A stretch of DNA of 44,753 nucleotides, from positions 1-44,753 of IMG/VR virus record IMGVR_UViG_3300018412_000025; one strand, written 5' to 3'. The notes under the pieces are model-generated. The model saw only the letters and a program-made list of their open reading frames with translations. It did no database searches and was not told where the DNA came from. Positions 32,310-40,500 of this stretch are shown here, one piece after another; positions within the stretch are counted from its first letter, which is position 1; the number at the start of each line of letters is the position of its first letter. The translations under genes and the position numbers were made by a program. The stretch is from a virus.

Positions 32310-32861
32310 TTAAACGTTATGTTGCTGTGCAGAGGCTGGACCGTATATGGGTTGTTTGTTTACATCATATCCAACTATCACCTGTTTAGGCGGTACTGGC
32401 TGATAAGCAGGGGGTTGTTGTGGCACGGCTTGCTGTGGTGCATTGCCCCAGCTTTGTTGTGCGGGTGCCGCTTGCTGTGGTGCTGGCCGTTGAGATTGCC
32501 CTTGTGCTGATGCCGTATTTTGCCTCGCATCCATCATCTGTATTTCATCAACGACAATTTCAGTAGTGTAACGGTCTTGCCCATCTTGACCTTGCCACTT
32601 GCGGGTTTGCAATTTTCCTTCGACGTAAATCTTTGCGCCTTTCTTTAAAAATTCACCACACATTTCACCAAGGCGATTAAATACTGTTAAACGATGCCAC
32701 TCTGTTTTATCTTTACGTTCGCCAGTTTGCTTGTCTTTCCAGCTCTCGGTTGTGGCTAACGTTAAATTAGCTACTGCGCTGCCATTTGGCATATAACGTA
32801 TTTCTGGGTCTTTACCAAGATTACCCACTAACACAACTTTATTTACACTGCGATTGAACAT
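32310..32861 (-). CDS. ssb: Single-stranded DNA-binding protein
   Basis: The 183-residue protein has a full OB-fold ([20 protein letters not shown], then [20 protein letters not shown] and [16 protein letters not shown]). A Pro/Gln-rich linker follows. The C-terminus ends [12 protein letters not shown] and lacks the acidic DDDIPF-type tip through which bacterial SSB recruits partner proteins. It supports phage replication. GGAATAACC precedes the ATG. Confidence 0.95.
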   Translation of the reverse strand: MFNRSVNKVVLVGNLGKDPEIRYMPNGSAVANLTLATTESWKDKQTGERKDKTEWHRLTVFNRLGEMCGEFLKKGAKIYVEGKLQTRKWQGQDGQDRYTTEIVVDEIQMMDARQNTASAQGQSQRPAPQQAAPAQQSWGNAPQQAVPQQPPAYQPVPPKQVIVGYDVNKQPIYGPASAQQHNV

Positions 32862-32874
32862 GGTTATTCCTTTT

Positions 32875-32919
32875 TTATAAACCCGGTGTTACGTCTTTGT
32901 TTGCACTACGGTTAAACAT
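32875..32919 (-). CDS. Mini-ORF duplicating the ssb start (14-codon leader)
   Basis: ATG 32919 to TAA 32875 encodes [14 protein letters not shown]; ssb itself begins [10 protein letters not shown]. In the first ten codons the two copies differ at five synonymous third positions and only two amino acids. AGGGA lies just before the ATG and overlaps the stop region of the gene upstream. It may be a leader peptide regulating ssb. Confidence 0.6.
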   Translation of the reverse strand: MFNRSANKDVTPGL

Positions 32920-32927
32920 ACGAATCC

Positions 32928-33032
32928 CTATCTGTAGTTATACGTTAAATTACACAAATGAATATGATCCTCAATTCGAGGCTTTACACTTCGAGGCGCA
33001 TGCTGCAAAAGCACTCTAGCCTTTTTTATCAT
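32928..33032 (-). CDS. Small basic hypothetical protein (34 aa), uncertain
   Basis: ATG 33032 opens MIKKARVLLQHAPRSVKPRI and overlaps the end of the 48-aa gene, suggesting coupled translation. The frame is open upstream to a GTG at 33137 (69 residues), but that lacks a ribosome site and overlaps the 48-aa gene more fully. Confidence 0.35.
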   Translation of the reverse strand: MIKKARVLLQHAPRSVKPRIEDHIHLCNLTYNYR

Positions 33033-33162
33033 CACGCTTAATTCGTTCTTTGTGGGGGCCGAATCTTTTTTCAGCCCCTTTGATTGCGAGTTGGTTTTCA
33101 GATCGAAAATCATCGACAGTCCAGCTAGCAAAGTCACTTTTACTATTAACTCGCTTTGACAT
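33016..33162 (-). CDS. Small basic hypothetical protein (48 aa)
   Basis: ATG 33162 follows a purine-rich ribosome site (GAGAGAAG) and overlaps the end of the 174-aa gene by 17 bp. The product, starting MSKRVNSKSDFASWTVDDFR, is strongly charged and basic at the end (ERIKRDDKKG). No family recognised. Confidence 0.5.
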   Translation of the reverse strand: MSKRVNSKSDFASWTVDDFRSENQLAIKGAEKRFGPHKERIKRDDKKG

Positions 33163-33670
33163 TCTCTTCTCTCGCAATAATTAAAAATTGGTTACAAATT
33201 AACACATGCTTTTTAAGCGTTGGTGCAATATCAATAGGGCAACAAAGGTACATTTCTTTTGCAATTCCAAATATCAATTCAGTTTCGTTTACCGTTAATA
33301 TTTCAGACTGCAGGTGATCTAATTGGTCATTAAGCTCTGATAGAAAATCTAAATCTTTCCAGCCGCCAAAATCAGAAGCTGTCTTTTTTATCATGGCTTC
33401 AACATCACGAAAAGGCATTAATAGAGCGTGTTCAAGTGCTTTAGCTCTGTTATCTTCGTGTTTATCAGCAATAGGCAATGATGCCGACGCAGGCCGTCCA
33501 TCTCGACTCACTAACATTTCAAAGTCACAGCTATTATTAAGCGTCCAATCAGCAAACTGCTCACCACTGAACATCGTCAATAACTGATCTCTTTCACTTT
33601 GTATGCTGCTTGATAATTTAAACAATGCAGGTTGAATAGTTGCTGGTTCATCTAAACAAATTGATTCCAC
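33146..33670 (-). CDS. Hypothetical early protein (174 aa)
   Basis: The 174-residue acidic helical protein lies two bases after rdgC. Phrases include RDGRPASASLPIADKHEDNR and LNDQLDHLQSEILTVNETEL. No domain recognised. Sitting between rdgC and ssb suggests a link to replication or recombination, by context only. Confidence 0.6.
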   Translation of the reverse strand: MESICLDEPATIQPALFKLSSSIQSERDQLLTMFSGEQFADWTLNNSCDFEMLVSRDGRPASASLPIADKHEDNRAKALEHALLMPFRDVEAMIKKTASDFGGWKDLDFLSELNDQLDHLQSEILTVNETELIFGIAKEMYLCCPIDIAPTLKKHVLICNQFLIIAREENVKAS

Positions 33671-33672
33671 GG

Positions 33673-34581
33673 TTACCCCTCCATCTCAACAACTGACAAA
33701 ACTTCGAACAGTCTTTTAATTGTTTCGTCCAAAATACCAGCCATTAATGCAAAATCAGCATCAAACCGGGCAGCAAAATCATCTTTATCAATATCTTCAT
33801 TTTGCTCCTGCAGCACATTCGAGAAATCAATACCTTTCAACTGCAGCTGTTCTGTTAGTGTGAATGACAAATCATCTGTTTTTAAACCAATTTCAGTAAC
33901 AAATTTGTCGGCACTAACATGGTTATGCACTGGCTCAGAAAAAAGGTCTTCTTCTTTTACTGTGATTTTTCCGCCACCTTTGAGTGCAGAGCTAAATTTT
34001 GCATTATGTGTGATGGTAAAATATTCAGGGTTCTTTTGTTCAACAAGCCAATCCGTCATAAGTGCATCAAGCTGTCCTTTAGTCTGCGCAGGAACAACAG
34101 GTAAACTGCCTAATGTTTTACGTAATAATGCAATTAGGCTTTCTGCAGCGTTAGCGCTGCTGGTGTTAACAACTAACGTGTTCTGCTTTGGTGATAAATA
34201 GGCATAGGTTGTTTTTTCATCTACAAATGCACGAGGTAACAGCTGCATCACAATATCTTCTTTAAGTGCGTCCTTTTCTTTTTTACGCAACTTCCGACCT
34301 TGCTCTAATTCAATTTCATCAACACGTTTGTTTAATTGTTTACTTATTTCTTTCGCTGGTAAGACTTTGCGCTCTTCTTTCATAGCCAGCAAAATACGAC
34401 CATCAACAATGTGAGCCATTAGTTCACCCTGCGGCAAGGCAGACACCCAACCAAATTTACTAATATCTTGTGCACCAAGTTCTTTAAAAGAAAACTCTTT
34501 TAAACACTCTTCAATATTTTCTAACTTAGAAAATAGATCATGGCGGGTAGATTGATAAACAAGTACATTTTTAAAAAACAT
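33673..34581 (-). CDS. rdgC: Recombination-associated protein RdgC
   Basis: The 302-residue protein has the RdgC hallmarks: opening MFFKNVLVYQ, GWVSALPQ, then KERKVLP-like REVLPAKEI (here ERKVLPAKEISKQLNKRVDE) and AFVDEKTTYAYLSPKQ-type central strands. RdgC forms a ring dimer on duplex DNA and antagonises RecA loading. On a phage with hairpin ends it could tune recombination during replication or weaken SOS signalling; that is inference. It is as long as the host version (303). Confidence 0.95.
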   Translation of the reverse strand: MFFKNVLVYQSTRHDLFSKLENIEECLKEFSFKELGAQDISKFGWVSALPQGELMAHIVDGRILLAMKEERKVLPAKEISKQLNKRVDEIELEQGRKLRKKEKDALKEDIVMQLLPRAFVDEKTTYAYLSPKQNTLVVNTSSANAAESLIALLRKTLGSLPVVPAQTKGQLDALMTDWLVEQKNPEYFTITHNAKFSSALKGGGKITVKEEDLFSEPVHNHVSADKFVTEIGLKTDDLSFTLTEQLQLKGIDFSNVLQEQNEDIDKDDFAARFDADFALMAGILDETIKRLFEVLSVVEMEG

Positions 34582-34583
34582 AG

Positions 34584-34928
34584 TTAATCCTTATTGCTGC
34601 TAATTTGTTGTTGGTGTGCCTCGTTCCATAACCGCAATGAATCAGCACAACGAGGTTTATTGCATCGGTGCCACATTGATATTGCAGCTTGTAAATCTAA
34701 AAATGTGCCCACCAAATGAGAACAGTGAGCACAATAAAAAGTGAATGTTTCACATTGAGCGCCGACTTCTGACGCTGGTGCCGTTTGTTCTAAAATATCA
34801 GTACCAAACAGTCCCGTTTTATAATTAAGTTTTGCGTTACCACCACACCCTATACAAATACGAAGTGGTTTATGCTGCTGTAGCGTCTTGCCCACCCATT
34901 CGCGCCGTTCTTGTGCTGTAATAGACAT
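34584..34928 (-). CDS. Zinc-ribbon protein, possibly Lar-like
   Basis: The 114-residue protein has ICIGCGGNAKL, then FYCAHCSHLVG about 45 residues later, and DLQAAISMWHRC. That order (CxxCG, CxxC, then a helix with AI..W) is the layout of Lar-type restriction-alleviation proteins. The match is to layout only. A further CNKPRC pair follows. Confidence 0.5.
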   Translation of the reverse strand: MSITAQERREWVGKTLQQHKPLRICIGCGGNAKLNYKTGLFGTDILEQTAPASEVGAQCETFTFYCAHCSHLVGTFLDLQAAISMWHRCNKPRCADSLRLWNEAHQQQISSNKD

Positions 34929-35466
34929 GCTCTAATATCCTGTTTTCTTCATCACAAATAATTTCTTTTAACTGCTGCCAAAATGGAGACCAATCTCTGT
35001 GCCAGTTCTTCTCGTTTGTTACGAGTAATTCCTGAATTTTAATCGGTGTGTGGACTGACTTGCCCGTTTGCGAATAATGTTTCCACTCCTGCATAGCTAA
35101 AAAAACCATTGCCTGTAGCGTCTTTTTTTTCTTTACCCTGAATGGTTTTTCCTGCGATGCCTCAAACTTTGCCCATATTTCTTTTGCAACACATTCGATA
35201 TGACACCACTGCGGGTTATCACTATATAAAACCAAAGATAATGAATTGAGGTGAACGGGCAGCATGTTTAACGCCTTCGATATTTGAGAGTAATAAAACG
35301 CATCTGGTGGGAGTGGGCAGGTAGAACGTTTAAAGGTAACACTACAACCGTTTCCGCTTATACCTGTCTCAGCGGAGTCATCGTCGCGGCTTCTAGTTAA
35401 TAGATGAATATTCACTGCGGTAATGATTTCAACTCTAACTGCTTGTAATGTTATTGATTTTGTCAT
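34870..35466 (-). CDS. Hypothetical early protein (198 aa)
   Basis: From ATG 35466 the protein is 198 residues; a TTG two codons earlier is an alternative. It has a basic middle (RVKKKKTLQAMVFLAMQEWK) and a Trp-rich region (NWHRDWSPFWQQLKEI). Size resembles lambdoid Q antiterminators, and an antiterminator is expected from the late leaders, but no Q motif is visible. Two 13-mer control sites lie upstream. Confidence 0.5.
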   Translation of the reverse strand: MTKSITLQAVRVEIITAVNIHLLTRSRDDDSAETGISGNGCSVTFKRSTCPLPPDAFYYSQISKALNMLPVHLNSLSLVLYSDNPQWCHIECVAKEIWAKFEASQEKPFRVKKKKTLQAMVFLAMQEWKHYSQTGKSVHTPIKIQELLVTNEKNWHRDWSPFWQQLKEIICDEENRILEHVYYSTRTARMGGQDATAA

Positions 35467-35508
35467 TTGCAACCTACTCGTCCGTGTTTTATTTATCTTA
35501 ATGTGAGT

Positions 35509-35534
35509 TTGTTTAAATGTTGTTTTGTTTAAAT
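35509..35534. promoter_or_regulatory. Two tandem 13-mer control sites in the early operon
   Basis: TTGTTTAAAT at 35509 and 35525, 16 bp apart. On the - strand both units read AACATTTAAACAA with a 3-base spacer. They lie between two early genes. Confidence 0.8.
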
Positions 35535-35535
35535 G

Positions 35536-36177
35536 TTATTTAATTTGATTGTTGTTTATTTTTAAGCTTTGAACAATTAACCCTGCACGAGTGGTGGTTA
35601 AATTAACCACCTTATGAATAGCAAGTAATTGACCTATACTGGCCTCAATAACATCAACTAATTCATTACTTAATTGTTTTAATTCTTGGGGATCGTCTTT
35701 TGCGTCATAAACACCGTCAGCGGCCGCAGATGCACCGGTAGTCATTACATCCGCAACTTCTCGCAATAACTGTCCAATGTATGCCTGTGCAACTGGGATT
35801 TGCAGTGATGACAAATCTGGAAGATCTAATGCGCCCATTAAATTTAGTATTTGCTTGCGTGCATCAGTTCCATACGGAGCCGGTAGTGCAGATAACCAGA
35901 CGTTAATCCATCGAGCTGGTACGTTAGTTGTATCGTTAAGCACATTGTTAATCTGACGAACTTTATTTGAATGCCATTTTTCATATTCAATTGCCGTCGT
36001 AAATTGTCCTGGCTGCTCTAATCCAAGTTTTATTAATACTGGTAATAATGATTCATGTACGAAATTGGCCTGACTAAAATTACTATTAGCAAGAAATTTC
36101 TTGGTTTGAATTCTTAATATTTTTTCAAATGAGTTAGCTGGTTCTGGCAATGCAGGAAATAAATCATCACTATTCAT
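35536..36177 (-). CDS. Hypothetical early regulator-like protein (213 aa)
   Basis: The 213-residue protein directly follows the Cro-like gene with an 8-bp overlap, the cII-like position. Phrases are FSQANFVHESLLPVLIKLGL and INVWLSALPAPYGTDARKQ. Helical with an acidic C-terminal part. I recognise no family; an early regulator is suggested by position only. Confidence 0.5.
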   Translation of the reverse strand: MNSDDLFPALPEPANSFEKILRIQTKKFLANSNFSQANFVHESLLPVLIKLGLEQPGQFTTAIEYEKWHSNKVRQINNVLNDTTNVPARWINVWLSALPAPYGTDARKQILNLMGALDLPDLSSLQIPVAQAYIGQLLREVADVMTTGASAAADGVYDAKDDPQELKQLSNELVDVIEASIGQLLAIHKVVNLTTTRAGLIVQSLKINNNQIK

Positions 36178-36427
36178 GACTATTTCCTTTCACATATCGA
36201 GACGGATACAAAATTTCCATTTCAGTTAATTTGCCCTTAAATATTCTAACAATAGCATTAACAATCTCTCTGCTAGGCCATACTTCACCACGCTCTAGTA
36301 AAGAAAAATAAGGAATTGAACGGATATGTCCTTGCTCTTTCATAGCCTCTGCCATATGACTTAAAGTTAGATTTGCATCGTTACGGATTCTACGTAAAGG
36401 CCAATTTCTAAAATTGTTAGTTGCCAT
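36170..36427 (-). CDS. Cro-like helix-turn-helix regulator
   Basis: The 85-residue XRE-type protein has LRRIRNDANLTLSHMAEAMK as the first helices and a recognition region near IPYFSLLERGEVWPS. It is divergent from the CI-like gene and opens the leftward early operon, the classic Cro position. The operator overlapping its -35 box is a likely autoregulatory target. Confidence 0.8.
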   Translation of the reverse strand: MATNNFRNWPLRRIRNDANLTLSHMAEAMKEQGHIRSIPYFSLLERGEVWPSREIVNAIVRIFKGKLTEMEILYPSRYVKGNSHE

Positions 36428-36446
36428 GATTGGATATTCCCGACGG

Positions 36447-36475
36447 ATTATTTTTGATTAATAGTTATCTTACAA
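36447..36475 (-). promoter_or_regulatory. Early leftward promoter
   Basis: On the - strand TTGTAA (36475-36470), 17 bp, AATAAT (36452-36447). It drives the Cro-like gene and overlaps the dyad at 36467-36478. Confidence 0.65.
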
Positions 36476-36478
36476 GAT
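36467..36478. promoter_or_regulatory. Candidate CI/Cro operator
   Basis: ATCTTACAAGAT, a 12-bp dyad of the form ATCTTANNAGAT, overlaps the -35 box of the early promoter in the CI/Cro intergenic region. A second copy of the same form lies past the CI gene at 37177-37188. Confidence 0.6.
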
Positions 36479-36517
36479 TCTTTAGCCAAATTAAACTTTT
36501 TTGAGGATAATATAGGT

Positions 36518-37162
36518 ATGGAAATACAAAAAATATTAAGTAGCGCTCGATTAAAATCAGGCAAAACAATGCAATCTATAGAATCTTTGACAGGGGTTCT
36601 TGCAGCTAATCAATCAAAAATAGAACTTGGTAATAATAAAAACCCAGGTTTTAACACGGTTGCTAAGCTGGCTAAGTATTATCAGCTTGATTTAAATGAG
36701 GTTTACAAGGCTACACAAAACGAAAGCTCAGATGCACTTGTTTTTGCAGGAACAGAGCTGCCTACAAAAATACCGCTGCTGTCTATTAATGAGATAGAAA
36801 AGTGGATAAATGCTGATAGGTCGGTTGTTACAGAAGATACTGTTATTATTAGCTCTCCGGTTCCCTGCTCAAAACAATCTTACGCGATGATAGTTAGTGA
36901 TGACAGTATGACCTCATTTAGTGGAGCGGTTCATAGCTTCCCAATGGGATATACCATAATTGTTGATCCAGTCGTTACATACAAAAATAATTCTTTTGTT
37001 ATAGTAAAATTTAAGGAAGACGAAACAATATCATTTAGACAAGCTGTATTCATGGAAAGCAAAGTGTATTTCAAGTGTATAAACACTCAATATCAGATTT
37101 TAACCTCATCGCAAAAATATGAGATTTTAGGAGTTGTTGTTGGAACATACCGTAGGATTTAA
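36518..37162 (+). CDS. CI-like prophage repressor (HTH plus S24-like domain)
   Basis: The 214-residue protein has an XRE helix-turn-helix (residues 4-60) and an S24/LexA-like C-terminal domain. A possible cleavage site Ala77-Gly78 and the nucleophile Ser130 (SDDSMTS) are present. The catalytic lysine position, by eye aligned at ISFRQA, is Arg174, so RecA-stimulated self-cleavage may be lost. It should keep the lytic genes silent. A GAGG element and a -10-like GATAATAT lie just before the ATG. Confidence 0.85.
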   Translation: MEIQKILSSARLKSGKTMQSIESLTGVLAANQSKIELGNNKNPGFNTVAKLAKYYQLDLNEVYKATQNESSDALVFAGTELPTKIPLLSINEIEKWINADRSVVTEDTVIISSPVPCSKQSYAMIVSDDSMTSFSGAVHSFPMGYTIIVDPVVTYKNNSFVIVKFKEDETISFRQAVFMESKVYFKCINTQYQILTSSQKYEILGVVVGTYRRI

Positions 37163-37174
37163 CTAACTTCTTGT

Positions 37175-37190
37175 TTATCTTATTAGATAA
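37175..37190. promoter_or_regulatory. Second candidate CI operator
   Basis: TTATCT-TATT-AGATAA is a 16-bp dyad containing ATCTTATTAGAT, the same form as 36467-36478. It lies 13 bp past the CI stop. Confidence 0.5.
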
Positions 37191-37235
37191 GGCGTGTATT
37201 ATTAAACACAGCTGTTTAATGTTGGCTTAAAAACA

Positions 37236-37263
37236 AAAGCCCCTACCGAGGTAGAGGCTTTTA
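37236..37263 (+). terminator. Terminator after the CI gene
   Basis: AAAGCCCCTACC/GGTAGAGGCTTT forms an 11-of-12-pair stem followed by a short T-tract on the + strand. Confidence 0.75.
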
Positions 37264-37424
37264 CAAATTAACTTTTGTACAAGTAAATTATATTAACCGT
37301 ACTATTTACACATTAAAAACAAAACAAAATAAAACAAAACAACCAACAGAGATAATTTTCGCCAAAATCTTATTTCTGATGTAGAGCTTAAATCTATTGC
37401 AGCAAACAATAGACAAACAGCGAG

Positions 37425-37520
37425 GGCACAAAAAAACCGCAGAACACTGTGACTTATCTGCTATTTTAGCCCTATCTACTCGGTTTTTCAATGTTTTGTT
37501 TTAATGTGCAAATGTAATGT
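37425..37520 (-). ncRNA. Candidate small RNA upstream of repA
   Basis: On the - strand a stem GCAGA/TCTGC is followed by GGTTTTTTTGTGCC, a strong intrinsic terminator with no gene before it. A transcript starting near the 13-mer cluster at 37496-37545 would be about 70-100 nt, divergent from repA. The terminator tail is identical over 16 bases to that in the lysis leader. It may control replication or compete for an antitermination factor; the promoter is not clear. Confidence 0.45.
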
Positions 37521-37545
37521 TTAACATTTGTTTATTTGTACAAAT
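37496..37545. promoter_or_regulatory. Control-site cluster at the repA promoter region
   Basis: Variants of the 13-mer family (TTGTTTTAATGT, AACATTTGTTTATTTG) and the dyad AAATGT-N8-ACATTT lie within 70 bp of the repA start. Together with the parA site this places the family at both plasmid-maintenance operons. Confidence 0.65.
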
Positions 37546-37563
37546 AATATATTGAGAATCACC

Positions 37564-40500
37564 GTGTCTAAAAATTTATTTTATGAATTCTGGAAAGAAC
37601 AGTTTGGATCCGCTCAAGGTGTGATCGACTACTTTAACGATGACATTACTATTAATGCAGAAGCAATTGGTGTTAATTGGTCAGCGGTAAAAGATCAGCT
37701 TTCTTGGTTGTCTGGTAAAGACGGAAAATTCAATGCACAAGGCAGCAAGTACATCAACAAAGGGTTTAAGCACTCTGTTGGTGTTTATGCGTCAATCGAG
37801 AAAGATAAAAATGATGTGCAATTCCCGTTAATCACTTTTAAAAACAAAGGTGGTGCAGGTGACACGATAGTTGTTAATGGCCTGACGTATATTTGGGGCC
37901 TGTATAAAGAACTAAAAAACGGAAAAATACCACAGCAAAAGAGTGATGATTGGGCGCGACAAAAACGCGAACGGGATGAGCAAACCCAACGTAAGCGCCA
38001 AGCTGCCATCCTTGAACAGCAAGCAGAAAATAAAAGGAGGGCAGCAAACGTTGAAAAAGAATTAACAAACCACACTACACTGCCTCGCGCAGTTTCTTTC
38101 GTTTATACGGATAAGAAATTAATCCCGCAAATTTTGAAACGTTTTGATGCCCGAGTAGGGATAGATAAACACGGTTCTCACCTTTCTTTTTTACTGCAAA
38201 ATGTACACGGCAAGTCAGTTGGTGTTCAACGCATTTACGAAAACAAGATCACAATGGCCGATGGCCATAAAACCGATAAAACATTTACATGGGGCATGGA
38301 AAAAGACGGTGCTCATTTTATTATCGGTGACTTGACCACTGCAGATCGGATTTATTCAGCAGAAAGTTTTGGTACTGCTGCATCTATCTTTAGAGCAATG
38401 ACAGAGATATTAAAAATAAACGTAGCGGTAATCGTTGCAATGGATGCGGGAAATCTGGTTAAAGTTATTGCTGCATACAAAGCGCATAAACCTTGGCTAG
38501 ATATTATGCCATGTTGTGATAATGACATGTGGAAACAAAAGCAAGGCAAAGGAAACAAAGGGATGCAGGTTGCCCTTGAATTACTAGGAACGGATAAAGA
38601 CTTAAAAGTTTACGCACCCAACTTTGATAAAGTGGACCCTACTTATCAACCAACCGATTTTAATGATTTGCATGTAAGGGCGGGGTTAGCTGAAGTTGCT
38701 CGACAATTAAAGGGCAATATTGCCCGAGTAAAAAACCAAGGTGATTTGTTTGAAAAATCACTGATACAGTTAAATTATATTAATTGGGAATCGACTCAAA
38801 AAGAGGCAATGAAATGTGCCGTCACTGGCATGCAAATCGGCTTGCCGAAATATAGGCCAAGTGATGTCATTGCCTTAATTCTTGATACTGCGTTAAAAGC
38901 CGGTATCCCCCGCGAACGCCTCGACATACAAAAATTAAATAAAAAAGCGACACAGATTTTTCATGCGAAAGTGAAAGAAGCGCAATCATTCAGATCGTTT
39001 TCTACTCGTATCACTAACGATAAATTCAGACCTGAACATATTACCTATACAAAATTCAATAAATCGGTTATCGATGAGGAAGTGCTAAATTTCGCCACGA
39101 GCCGAGACGGGATTGTGATCATTCGTTTTCCAATGGCATCGGGTAAAACTCAAAATTTAATAAAACCAGTGATGAGGCAGGAAGAATATTCAGCCTTTTT
39201 CGCACACCGGGTTTCATTGATTGGTGGCGCATGGGATGCACTAAATGACAAATTACCATCACACATTGCACCGATAACTCACTATCAAGAAAAGCACATT
39301 CACGACATGCTAACGTGTTCTAACAAGCTCGCATGTTGTATTAATTCATGTTTAAAACCAGTGTTTCAGCCTGTTTTAAATCATTTGAATGCACTTTGTA
39401 TTGATGAAGCAGCGCAAACATTACGCCATATTACCGCTGGTAGTGCAATTCAATATCCGGTAGCTGTATTTAATAAGCTTTTGAGCATGATGGCTACCAC
39501 AAAAGACCAGGTCATTTTAGCAGATGCAGATGCCAGTGATACATTGGTTGAATTTGCAGAGCTTGCTTTAAAGCAACGCAATGCGCGGTTAGTTGAAGAG
39601 TTTGGCGAAAATGCACCAGTGCATAAAATTCATATTATTGATGGCCATACTCATTGTTCTGATTTTAATATCTATTATACAGATGGTGACACGGCGTTCT
39701 TAAAAGCGAAACAAGACGTTGGCGCAGGTTATAAAGTGTTGATTGCTAATGACTCGGCTAATGATTCAGAAAAATTATTTGAATCTATCAAAGCAAGTTA
39801 CCCGGACAAAAAAGGTTTGTTGATTTCATCTGATACCAAACCAGAAAAAGCGGTCGAGGTATTTAGTGATTCGCCAAATGCTATGAGTAAAAAATATGAT
39901 TACATTATTTATTCACCATCAATCAGCTCAGGTGTTTCCCTCGTAAACGGACACTTCCAAAAACATTACGGCATTTTCTGCGGAACAGTAGCACCGAGTG
40001 ATGCAGTACAAATGTTTCGACGTGACAGAAACGCACGAGATATTGTGCTTGGATTATCTACCATGCACAGCAGTCGTGAAGAAGATTCAATGGCTATGTG
40101 GTTGGGCATGATTCTCGCTAATGATAAACAGCTGGACATTAAAATTGATAATGAAACTGGTAAAATTGAGCTAGGTACCGATGACTTTCAATTTGACCGT
40201 TTCCGTCTTGATTTGATATCGCAAGAGAACAAAGCAAAAAATGATTTTGCGAACAATTTACTTTGTATTTTATATGGTGACGGTTACAACATTCACCAAC
40301 TGGACTCCACAGAACTTGATCAGGAAATTGGTAAATCAATTAAAGAGGCAGCTCGAGATCATATTAAAGCGATTGATAGGGGCCGTCACTTAACGCAAGC
40401 CACGCCGAATGAAGATGAAAAGAAAAAACTCGATAAAAAAATAAATCTAAACCGTGATGAGAAAGCACAGTTAAACAGATGGGACATTGAAAACTTACTG

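Noticed and set aside
37306-37491. 61-codon - strand frame upstream of repA
   Set aside because: No ribosome site, and it is a low-complexity Cys/Phe/Lys composition from an A-rich tract; a strong - strand terminator lies inside the frame.
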